Source of the DNA: Mesorhizobium caraganae
GTDB lineage: Bacteria > Pseudomonadota > Alphaproteobacteria > Rhizobiales > Rhizobiaceae
Reading direction: 5' to 3'
Assembly: GCF_016836705.1 (NCBI RefSeq)
Contig: NZ_JAFCGY010000036.1
Coordinates: 1 to 50,859, forward strand
DNA length: 50,859 nt
Shown: positions 44,251 through 50,859 of the stretch, piece after piece
Numbering within the stretch: position 1 is the first letter of the stretch
Layout of the letters: each line of letters opens with the position of its first letter
Position numbers and translations under genes: made by a program
Notes under the pieces: model-generated
Told to the model about the DNA's origin: nothing
The model's input: the letters and a program-made list of their open reading frames with translations, nothing else
Databases searched by the model: none

Positions 44251-45272
44251 ACGCCGTGCATCCCCTCCCCGACCCTTGGGCAAGAGCCCCGGTCCTGCGC
44301 GCTCATCTTGAGCCAATATGGTCCTATTTGAACGAGGACTCGGTTTCCGAGATTGCGATCAACAGACCAGGTGAATTGTTCATCGAACGCCTCGGCGCTA
44401 AGGAAATGGAGCACGTCGTCAAGCGCGAGGTCACGCCCGGCTGGATCCGCAACATCTCGACGGGCGTCGCCTCGGCGACAAATCAGGTCATCAACGAAGA
44501 AAAACCGGTCCTGTCGGCCGCGCTACCCTCGGGTGAGCGCATCCAATGCATCTTGCCGCCCGCGGCTCCCGAAGGCGGGGCGATCTCAATCCGCAAACAG
44601 GTCATCATGGATATGAGCCTTGCTGCCTACAAGGATCTTGGCGCATTCGAGGACACGGCGATGGGTGCCTGCCTGGCGCTTTCAACCGAAGAAAAGCGAC
44701 TTGTCGAGATGTTGCAGGACACGTCGCCGATGGAGTTCCTGCAGTATGCGGTGCGCAACCGCGTCTCGATCGTCGTTTCAGGCGGCACGTCGACCGGCAA
44801 GACGACGTTCTTGAATGCACTCCTGAAGGAGATCCCGGCTCATGAACGGATCATCACGATCGAAGACACCCGCGAACTGAGGCTGCCGGCTCCCAACAAC
44901 GTCACGCTGATAGCCTCGAAGGGCGACCAGGGCCTTGCCAAAGTCTCCGCGCAACAGCTTCTCGAAGCCTCGCTTCGCATGCGACCCGACCGTCTGTTGT
45001 TGGGCGAGTTACGCGGCGCTGAAACGTTCGCGTTTCTGCAGGCGATCAACACCGGCCATCCTGGTTCGCTCACGACCGTTCATGCCAATTCCGCCCGGTC
45101 CGCCTACGAGCGGCTGGCGCTCATGGTCATGCAGGGCAGTACGGGGCTCTCACGGAGTGAAATCCTCGACTACCTGCGCGAGGTCATTCCGGTGGTCGTC
45201 CAGATGGTCCGCACTGAAGGCGGACGACGCGGCATCAGCGAGATCAAGTTCACCAAGGCGGAGACAATCTAA
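44247..45272 (+). CDS. virB11: VirB11-like traffic ATPase
   Basis: A 341-aa hexameric ATPase. Walker A SGGTSTGKTTFLNAL at about residue 175, Asp box ERIITIEDTRELRL, Walker B DRLLLGELRGAETF and His box TGHPGSLTTVHANS are all intact. It powers pilus assembly and substrate transfer with VirB4. Twelve bases to virD4. Overlaps virB10 (ATGA). Confidence 0.96.
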   Translation: MNAVHPLPDPWARAPVLRAHLEPIWSYLNEDSVSEIAINRPGELFIERLGAKEMEHVVKREVTPGWIRNISTGVASATNQVINEEKPVLSAALPSGERIQCILPPAAPEGGAISIRKQVIMDMSLAAYKDLGAFEDTAMGACLALSTEEKRLVEMLQDTSPMEFLQYAVRNRVSIVVSGGTSTGKTTFLNALLKEIPAHERIITIEDTRELRLPAPNNVTLIASKGDQGLAKVSAQQLLEASLRMRPDRLLLGELRGAETFAFLQAINTGHPGSLTTVHANSARSAYERLALMVMQGSTGLSRSEILDYLREVIPVVVQMVRTEGGRRGISEIKFTKAETI

Positions 45273-45284
45273 CGGGGGCCACCC

Positions 45285-47432
45285 ATGCAGAAAGTCGCAA
45301 CAGCAATTTTCATGGTGCTCATGGCGCTGGCCATGGGCGTCCTACTCTTCACGGTCGCCTATGCCGCGACAGATTGGTACCGGACTGGCTCCCATGTCCT
45401 GTTCGACCAGCTGAACGCCAATCCCTTGCCGGTCGTCCGTCAGGCCTGGGCGGACACGATGGCGAGGAATTTTAGCAGGATACAATACGCCGTTGCCGCC
45501 GGAGCATTAGGGTTTCTCTTGCCACTGGTCAGCTTGTTTCTCATGCGTCCGAGAAAGCGCAATGACTCTCGCTTTATGACCATGAGCGACGTATCGAAAA
45601 CCGGCCTGACGAAAGTGGGCGGCGTCTTCGTCGGTCGAGCCGGCGGCAGGCTTGCCGAAATTCTGTCGCCCGGCCGCGACCAGCGCTCAGGCAAGATCCG
45701 CTTGACGCAGCGCAAGCTGATCGGTGGCAAGAAATTGTGGATTGATGGCGATGATGTCGGCGGCTTCGTCATAGGGCCACCGCGCTCCGGTAAGGGCACG
45801 TCTCTCATCATCCCGAACGCCTTGACCTGGCCGCATTCGCTCGTGGTTCTCGACCTGCGGGGCGAGACCTATGCGGCGACCGCTGGTTACCGTTCGACCA
45901 TCAGCCGCGTGGTGCGTTTCGCGCCGGCTGATCCGGACGGCAATACCGCATGCTACAATCCGATGGACTTCATCTCGCTGGACTCAGCCCAGCGCGACAT
46001 CGACCTTCGCAACATCGCTGCGGCACTGTTTCCGCGCCCCCCTTCGAACGCGGATCCCTACTGGGTCAACGATGCCCGCCTCCTCTTTACCGGCATAGCG
46101 TCCTTCGTCATGGAATCGCCTGCGATCCCGAACGAGAAGAAGACCTTCTCCACAATCCTCGAGATCATGAATGGTGCCGAGCAGCCGCTCCTGGAGTTCA
46201 TCGGCTCTCTGCGCGAGGAACGCCGCCGCGAATGTTCGCATTTCACGCTGCAAACCCTGCTGCCATATTTCGAGATGTCCGAGCGGCAGTTTTCCGGAAT
46301 CTACGCCGGCGTCCGGACCGGCATGGCCCCATTTCTCAACGAGCGCCTGATGCGAGCTACCTCGCGCAGCACGTTCGATATTCGCAATCTCAAGCGCGAC
46401 CGGATCTCTCTTTATCTCGACGTACGGCGCGAGCAGATCACCTCCCTCGGACCGTTGTTCAACGTCCTGATTACGCAGATGATGAACTTCATGTCGGAAA
46501 CTATGCCGCGTCCGGAAGAACATCCGGTGCTAGTTCTGCTGGACGAGTTCCAGAACCTCGGCAAGCTCGAGAACGTGACCGAAATGGCGAGCGTGCTTGG
46601 CGGTAACGGCGTTTCCATGTGGTTTTTCGTACAGTCGCTGAAGGCTGTTGACGAGATTTATCGCCAGGAAGGGCGCAAGACGCTCATCAACGCCGCTCGC
46701 GTGCAGATCTTTTTCGGTGCGCAGGACGCTGACGATCTGCGCTACGTTTCCGAGCAGCTCGGCGAAACGTCGGACGTGCAAAAGGACGTGACGCGCACCA
46801 AGGCAACGTTGTTCGACACTTATTACACGCGCTCCGAGCACCGCAAGGAAGTGCGGCGGCCCCTGATGCGGCCGGACGAAATCCGTACGCTCGACAAGAA
46901 CAAGGTCATCATATTGCCGCGCGGCGAACTGCCGATCCTCGGCTCCCGCAATTTCTATTTCGCCGACGGCCAGCTCGCCAAACGCGCGTTCATGCCTCTG
47001 CCCGCCGCCGTCGAGGTTTCGCGCACAAAAAGCCCTGCATTGGACGCTTCCGCGGCGGTTCCATCTCCTGCGCTCCCGACGATTGTGCCGAAAGCACCCA
47101 CGTACCGCTCAGGCCTTATGCAGACCCGGCTGCGGCGCGGCGCGACATTTGCCGCAAAGGCAGGCCGTATAGCTCTGCCTCCGGGCCGGCGCGCAATCGT
47201 GAAAGACCGGCTGAAAGCAACAGACGCTGCAGCCGTACCGGCTTATGCCGCCATAGATTTTACCGCTTTGGCGGCCAAAGCGGTGACAACACGCATAGCG
47301 CCCGACAAAGAAGCGGCGGTTGCGGCGATCCTGAACAAGGTGCGGTCTCTGCGCGCAAACGCATCCGACATCGAGACTTTCGATCGAAATCTCTGCATCG
47401 TCGAAGATGTTTTGCCTGATCTAGTCGATTAG
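45285..47432 (+). CDS. virD4: VirD4-like coupling protein
   Basis: A 715-aa ATPase that brings the relaxase-DNA complex to the channel. Two N-terminal membrane helices (IFMVLMALAMGVLLFTVAYA and YAVAAGALGFLLPLVSLF), Walker A GPPRSGKGTSLIIPN at about residue 167 and Walker B VLVLLDEFQNLGK are present. The C-terminal 120 residues after LAKRAFMPLP are variable and may bind cargo. Having virD4 as the last gene of the same operon rather than a separate tra operon is typical of the rhizobial type. It ends at a fragment of an unrelated gene. Confidence 0.95.
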   Translation: MQKVATAIFMVLMALAMGVLLFTVAYAATDWYRTGSHVLFDQLNANPLPVVRQAWADTMARNFSRIQYAVAAGALGFLLPLVSLFLMRPRKRNDSRFMTMSDVSKTGLTKVGGVFVGRAGGRLAEILSPGRDQRSGKIRLTQRKLIGGKKLWIDGDDVGGFVIGPPRSGKGTSLIIPNALTWPHSLVVLDLRGETYAATAGYRSTISRVVRFAPADPDGNTACYNPMDFISLDSAQRDIDLRNIAAALFPRPPSNADPYWVNDARLLFTGIASFVMESPAIPNEKKTFSTILEIMNGAEQPLLEFIGSLREERRRECSHFTLQTLLPYFEMSERQFSGIYAGVRTGMAPFLNERLMRATSRSTFDIRNLKRDRISLYLDVRREQITSLGPLFNVLITQMMNFMSETMPRPEEHPVLVLLDEFQNLGKLENVTEMASVLGGNGVSMWFFVQSLKAVDEIYRQEGRKTLINAARVQIFFGAQDADDLRYVSEQLGETSDVQKDVTRTKATLFDTYYTRSEHRKEVRRPLMRPDEIRTLDKNKVIILPRGELPILGSRNFYFADGQLAKRAFMPLPAAVEVSRTKSPALDASAAVPSPALPTIVPKAPTYRSGLMQTRLRRGATFAAKAGRIALPPGRRAIVKDRLKATDAAAVPAYAAIDFTALAAKAVTTRIAPDKEAAVAAILNKVRSLRANASDIETFDRNLCIVEDVLPDLVD

Positions 47433-47437
47433 CCGAG

Positions 47438-47785
47438 CAATCTACGGCGATCGCCGACAACGCGCCTCCCGCCCATGGTCACATCACTGTCCAGGACGAC
47501 GAGCGCTATGTGCGCTGCAACGTCGCGAAGCTCACCTCCATGCACGAGGCCAACCAGCCGGCCCCGTGGAAGATGGGCGAAGCGCCGAAGGATTTCATTG
47601 AAACGATGACCAAAGCGATCGTGGCCTTGGAGATCGAGATCACCAAGGCCACGGTTGGAAAATTCAAACTCAGCCAGAACAAAGAGCTGCCCGACATCCA
47701 GAACGCCGGAGAGACGCTAACTGCTCAAGGCGCTATCGACGTGGGACAGGCGATGCTCGCGGCGGCAGCGGCCAAATCCCAATAG
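47438..47785 (+). pseudogene. PaiB-type FMN-binding protein, C-terminal fragment
   Basis: Directly after the virD4 stop the frame reads TAIADNAPPAHGHITVQDDE then RYVRCNVAKLTSMHEANQPA, PWKMGEAPKDFIE, EIEITKATVGKFKLSQNKEL and ends AAAAAKSQ. This is the second half of a PaiB-like FMN-binding split-barrel regulator. The first half is missing and no start remains except an internal GTG at 47510. A chromosomal-type gene fragment fused to the end of the operon marks a recombination junction. Confidence 0.65.
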
Positions 47786-47997
47786 CAACTATCTTGTCCC
47801 TACAAAGCATAGGTGCTGGATTCCCCAACGGGTGACCGTGAGAGACGAAGCTTCGGCTGGTTGGAAATGGGACCAGCATCTGACTACCCGACTTGAGATG
47901 CGTGGTTCTTGATCCTGAACCTCCGACGCACGAACGAGCCTCGGTGACATTTCCCTGCACTCTCCCGCGCCTTAATGGGCCGGCAAGCGATCTTTGA
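47786..47997. other. Spacer between PaiB fragment and relaxase end
   Basis: About 210 bp, no frame with similarity, no terminator for either side that I can see. Convergent transcription meets here. Confidence 0.4.
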
Positions 47998-50250
47998 TCA
48001 GCGCTCGTAATCGTTATCATTCGAGCGCTGAGTCTTGCGGTCCTGCTCTTCAGCCTGCTGAGTCTTCTGCTTGTTCGCGTCCTTCTGCTTGTTCGCGTCC
48101 TTCTGCTTGGCTCTCATCTCCTGCTCGGTGCCGGTGCGCGGCTGCTCCGGCTGGCGGGGATCGTCCCGAGTTGGAAGGTCTCGCCCTCGCGCCTCGCGCT
48201 CGGGGATCGGCTCGCCACTGCCACCACCACGACGCTGTTGCTGCCGCTCGAACTGCAGCCGCGCGAGACGGTCGTGCATCTTGTCATTGACCTCTTCGCG
48301 ATACTGTTCGAACTGTCCTTGATGCGCCGGCGGCAGCGTCTCGCGCATGTTGTCGAGAGCCTGATTGACGCGGGCCATCTGACGCCGCATTTCCAAGGGG
48401 GTTTGCGCCATGTTCAAATCTCCTATCAGTGCATTCAATTCTCTCATACCGGGATGGGACAGGAAAGACTTCTGCCCCAATTGATCAGCTCCGCGATCCG
48501 CGGCAGGACCTGACTCCCCCTCCCCTGTCCGATCGCGACGGAACCGCAGAAAATTGTTGCCGATCGACTCCGCTGCCGTGAGAGCCTGACCGACTAAGCC
48601 CGCGGTCCGCATCGTCGTCACAGTCTTTTGCCATGCGGCAGCGATTGCATCGCCGTTCACGACAAGGGATTGTCCATCCAAACGGCGTTGCCGCTTGGCC
48701 TCCACTCGCTCGATCGTCCTGGCGCTAACCTGGTAGCGCGGATCGCTCTGGGCGCGGCTGTAGGCTCCGGCGTGCTCCTTCGTGAAGGGCCGCGTCATCG
48801 CATGATCCATGCGCCGCGTCGCCACCATCGCAATGCCGTTCTCGCGGGCCTTTTCCGCAAAGGTCTCGCGCCAGGCGACCAGATCTGGCTTGTAGAATTT
48901 CAGGCGTTCGCCGTCGGCTGACCGTGCCTGCACCATCGCGTGGATATGGACGTGCTTGGTGTCCTTGTGATGCGCCAGGACGAACTTATATCCTGGCGCG
49001 CGCTCCTCGAGCACGGCGCGCGCCGCGGCCATGACGGCGTTGGCATCGGTGCCGGCCTTTGCCGAGAAAAGCAGGTGATAGGCATTGCGGCGCTCACGCC
49101 CCGAAAACTGCGGGCGCCATTGTTCGTAGACCGAAGCCGCCGCCTTAGTCGAATTCTTCACCCCAGGCACAGGCTCGCCATTTGCGAAACGGACTTGGCT
49201 GTGGGTGCGGATGAACTTCTGCAGGAAATATTTCGCTTTGGGTTCACGGCTGACGGCCGCCATCACCTCTGCCTTGGCTACCACCCCCGCCGCTCCCATA
49301 GCCTCAGACAAACGCGCCTCGATCTTGTCGAGCGCCTTGCTGCGCGAATTCTCCCGACCGCCGGCCAGGACTCTCGCAAGCGGCCCCGCTCGCTCATCGG
49401 TGTGTGCGTAAACCTCCACCGTCTGTCCGTCCTGCGCATAGATGAACGGTTTTGCGAAGGCCTTGTTCAACGCCTCGCTCAAGGCGGCATCGGTGACCTC
49501 GCCGGCGAGATCGAAACGAACCTCGATAAAATTGGTATTTTCCAGGGGTGGTTCGAACGTCTCGCAAAACGTTTCCAGGAACGCCTTTCGTGCGCCGCCT
49601 GTCGCAAGGACCTGTCCATCCTCGTCAAAAATCTCGATGTCGTGCTTCTCGCCTTTTTCGTCCTCGCGCTTTCCGATGTAATTGAGCAGCCGAGCGGCGG
49701 CTTCCTTGGTTGATGGCGGATTGGGCATGACCTTGAACACAGCAGGCTGCGCACCCGCCGCATAGCCTGCCCGTGCCGCGACGGCCCGCGCCTGATAGGC
49801 GACCCGCGCCGCTCGCCCTGTACCGCTGGGGCGACTCGCGCCACGGCCGCCGCCGCCGCGCCGCTTCCAGTCTTCCTCCTCCTCTTCCGGCCGGAAACCC
49901 GCGAGCGTGGCGCCATAGACCATGATCGGCGCGCTAGCAGCCTTGGGCGAGCTCGCAGCCGCGGCGGACTTCGGTGACCTGCTGGAAACGGGGCTCCCCG
50001 CCACGCCCGTTACTCCCGGCGACGAACGAGGAGCGTTGCTGCCGGAACCTACAGTCGAGCCGGCTTGTCCTTGCCCGAGGCGTCCGCCGCCACCGGTCCG
50101 TTCATAACTCTTCATCGCCTGAAATTCACCGGCCTCGCGTCGGGCGCTCGTCGCGGACTTGTCGTCGTCCAGCTCCTCGCGCTTCACGCCGGACCCGCCT
50201 CGAAGATAGCGTTCGATTTCGGCCGCGTAGCCAGCAAGACGACCGCTCAA
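47998..50250 (-). CDS. MOB-P-like relaxase (conjugal nickase)
   Basis: A 750-aa relaxase that would cut and bind oriT DNA. The HUH metal motif is HHKDTKHVHIHAMV, with His 433, 435 and 437. A tyrosine candidate is Tyr 191 in RLLNYIGKRED. Residues 1-165 are a Gly/Ser/Arg-rich, mostly disordered stretch, and the end is charged and Gln-rich with a direct repeat KQKDANKQKDANKQK. The HUH triad is thus unusually far from the N-terminus; internal Met starts at 109 or 175 could give a shorter protein. Its start overlaps the mobC-like gene by four bases. It shares the operon with the oriT-side protein and works with the VirD4 coupling protein. Confidence 0.85.
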   Translation of the reverse strand: MSGRLAGYAAEIERYLRGGSGVKREELDDDKSATSARREAGEFQAMKSYERTGGGGRLGQGQAGSTVGSGSNAPRSSPGVTGVAGSPVSSRSPKSAAAASSPKAASAPIMVYGATLAGFRPEEEEEDWKRRGGGGRGASRPSGTGRAARVAYQARAVAARAGYAAGAQPAVFKVMPNPPSTKEAAARLLNYIGKREDEKGEKHDIEIFDEDGQVLATGGARKAFLETFCETFEPPLENTNFIEVRFDLAGEVTDAALSEALNKAFAKPFIYAQDGQTVEVYAHTDERAGPLARVLAGGRENSRSKALDKIEARLSEAMGAAGVVAKAEVMAAVSREPKAKYFLQKFIRTHSQVRFANGEPVPGVKNSTKAAASVYEQWRPQFSGRERRNAYHLLFSAKAGTDANAVMAAARAVLEERAPGYKFVLAHHKDTKHVHIHAMVQARSADGERLKFYKPDLVAWRETFAEKARENGIAMVATRRMDHAMTRPFTKEHAGAYSRAQSDPRYQVSARTIERVEAKRQRRLDGQSLVVNGDAIAAAWQKTVTTMRTAGLVGQALTAAESIGNNFLRFRRDRTGEGESGPAADRGADQLGQKSFLSHPGMRELNALIGDLNMAQTPLEMRRQMARVNQALDNMRETLPPAHQGQFEQYREEVNDKMHDRLARLQFERQQQRRGGGSGEPIPEREARGRDLPTRDDPRQPEQPRTGTEQEMRAKQKDANKQKDANKQKTQQAEEQDRKTQRSNDNDYER

Positions 50251-50654
50251 GGCCTGGCCTCCCTCGCCTTGCGGGACCCGCCAGTCATCGCCTTCAGTTC
50301 GTCGCGGAACTGCCGCACCAGGTCGCCCACGGCGATCAACGCCTGTTCAAGATCCTCATCATGGGCAACTCGGCCGTCGTTCATGGCGCGCACCGCCTGA
50401 TTGAAATTGACGCCGACGCGCCGCAGCTGATCGGTCATGTCCACGATCGCCGGCCGCAACGCCTCTGACGCGATAGGCAGATACCCCGCCTCTGCCCGCA
50501 CAAGACGCCTGACGACCTCGCTGACGGTGACGCCATCCCGCTCCGCAATGGCTTTGAGGCTGGCCAACTCGTTAGCCGAAAACCGGATGTGCGTCACCTC
50601 GCCGTAGCGTCGTGACGCGCTCTTCACCGCTGTTTTCTGGGCGTCTTCATCCAT
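50247..50654 (-). CDS. mobC: MobC-like oriT-binding accessory protein
   Basis: A 135-aa protein with an N-terminal ribbon-helix-helix (VTHIRFSANELASLKAIAER, DGVTVSEVVRRLVRAEAG) and the MobC block LRRVGVNFNQAVRAMNDG followed by a helical tail. It would bind the inverted repeat near nic and load the relaxase. The gene lies between oriT and the relaxase gene, transcribed away from oriT, as usual for MOB-P systems. Confidence 0.85.
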   Translation of the reverse strand: MDEDAQKTAVKSASRRYGEVTHIRFSANELASLKAIAERDGVTVSEVVRRLVRAEAGYLPIASEALRPAIVDMTDQLRRVGVNFNQAVRAMNDGRVAHDEDLEQALIAVGDLVRQFRDELKAMTGGSRKAREARP

Positions 50655-50661
50655 CTCTCAA

Positions 50662-50694
50662 GCCCGCTTGCGGGCGCTAAGGCCCGCTAGGGCC
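50662..50694. repeat. Two GC hairpins in front of mobC
   Basis: GCCCGC-TT-GCGGGC (50662-50675) and GGCCC-GCTA-GGGCC (50681-50694) lie in the mobC leader. On the minus strand they would be in the first part of the transcript and could attenuate it. Confidence 0.5.
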
Positions 50695-50699
50695 GCGCC

Positions 50700-50737
50700 G
50701 CCTATTTTGTGTGTATCACAAAATAGGCTATCCTGCC
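50700..50737. other. oriT: Putative origin of transfer (oriT) with nic core
   Basis: A perfect 12-bp inverted repeat GCCTATTTTGTG-TGTAT-CACAAAATAGGC (50700-50728) is followed directly by TATCCTGCC. The core ATCCTGC is the nic site of IncP-type (RP4-like) relaxases, so cutting is expected between G 50735 and C 50736. In RP4 an inverted repeat also lies just 5' of nic. Together with the flanking mobC and relaxase genes this is strong positional evidence. Nicking has not been shown. Confidence 0.75.
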
Positions 50738-50859
50738 AGAAGAGAGACAAGCTGCCAGAAGAGAGACAAGCTGCCAGAAGAGAGACAAGCTGCCAGAAGA
50801 GAGACAAGCTGCCAGAAGAGAGACAAGCTGCCAGAAGAGAGACAAGCTGCCAGAAGAGA
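50733..50859. repeat. Tandem array of a 19-bp unit at oriT
   Basis: Unit CTGCCAGAAGAGAGACAAG, six identical copies at 50733, 50752, 50771, 50790, 50809 and 50828, plus 13 bases of a seventh cut by the window end. The first copy overlaps the nic core (CCTG|CC). Real copy number is unknown because the window stops inside. No spacers, so it is not a CRISPR array. Confidence 0.97.

Noticed and set aside
50733..50859. CRISPR array
   Set aside because: The 19-bp units are directly adjacent with no spacers and no cas genes are present.

Overview
The window reads as a GC-rich alphaproteobacterial accessory replicon, most like Mesorhizobium or a close Rhizobiales relative: a symbiosis plasmid or symbiosis-island-type region. 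The reasons are the fnrN-hemN-fixNOQP-fixGHIS microaerobic block, a ubiM-type hydroxylase, a decayed dctA, an extra CIRCE-controlled groESL, many broken genes and insertion-sequence relics, and a complete conjugation system whose closest layout I know is in rhizobial plasmids. All assignments come from reading the sequence; no database search was run.

Layout. (1) 1-2090: decaying genes: the 3' part of a frameshifted dctA, an intact membrane-anchored DsbA-like thiol oxidoreductase, a ccdA remnant and a short broken copy of the start of ubiM. (2) 2088-12975: a microaerobic respiration block. It holds hemN (minus), fnrN (plus, [4Fe-4S] FNR-type sensor), a frameshifted hemerythrin-like gene (minus), fixNOQP (cbb3 oxidase) and fixGHIS (its copper and redox assembly factors). 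FNR/FixK-type boxes lie before hemN and fixN, and a very good one lies after fixS with no intact gene behind it. (3) 13.2-21.1 kb: a LacI-derived chimeric ORF, intact ubiM, an OafA-like membrane acyltransferase with an SGNH tail, a GGDEF-EAL protein and a VapBC-like toxin-antitoxin pair. (4) 21.5-26.8 kb: a TauE/SafE pseudogene, groESL with promoter, CIRCE and terminator, an SDR-like protein without catalytic residues, then relics of an FAD-linked oxidase, an MFS transporter and an integrase, ending in an AT-rich stretch at about 26.8-27.0 kb. (5) 27.1-50.9 kb: a conjugative module.

The conjugative module has a control-and-cargo part (27.1-34.3 kb): small exported proteins, a double-HTH XRE regulator, an alpha/beta hydrolase with a polytopic membrane protein, an IS5 relic, and an operon of an exported protein, an SNase-like exported protein and a 54-aa membrane peptide. 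The VirB/D4 type IV secretion operon (34.4-47.4 kb) follows in the order B1-B2-B3-B4-(transglycosylase with VirB5-like leader)-B5-B7-B6-B8-B9-B10-B11-D4. On the other strand are a MOB-P relaxase and a MobC-like accessory protein, and next to these an apparent oriT: a 12-bp inverted repeat, an RP4-like nic core and a 19-bp tandem array that runs off the window end.

How it works together: FnrN would switch on hemN and the cbb3 oxidase at low oxygen, and fixGHIS would mature the oxidase. In the conjugative part a 14-17 bp motif (consensus TAGTAAAGTGTCAA) recurs at three places: between the regulator gene and its divergent exported-protein gene, twice as an inverted pair between virB1 and its divergent operon, and across the start of virB8. 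This suggests one regulator, probably the XRE protein, controls pilus genes and exported cargo as a single regulon. That regulon together with the oriT is the most interesting content of the window.
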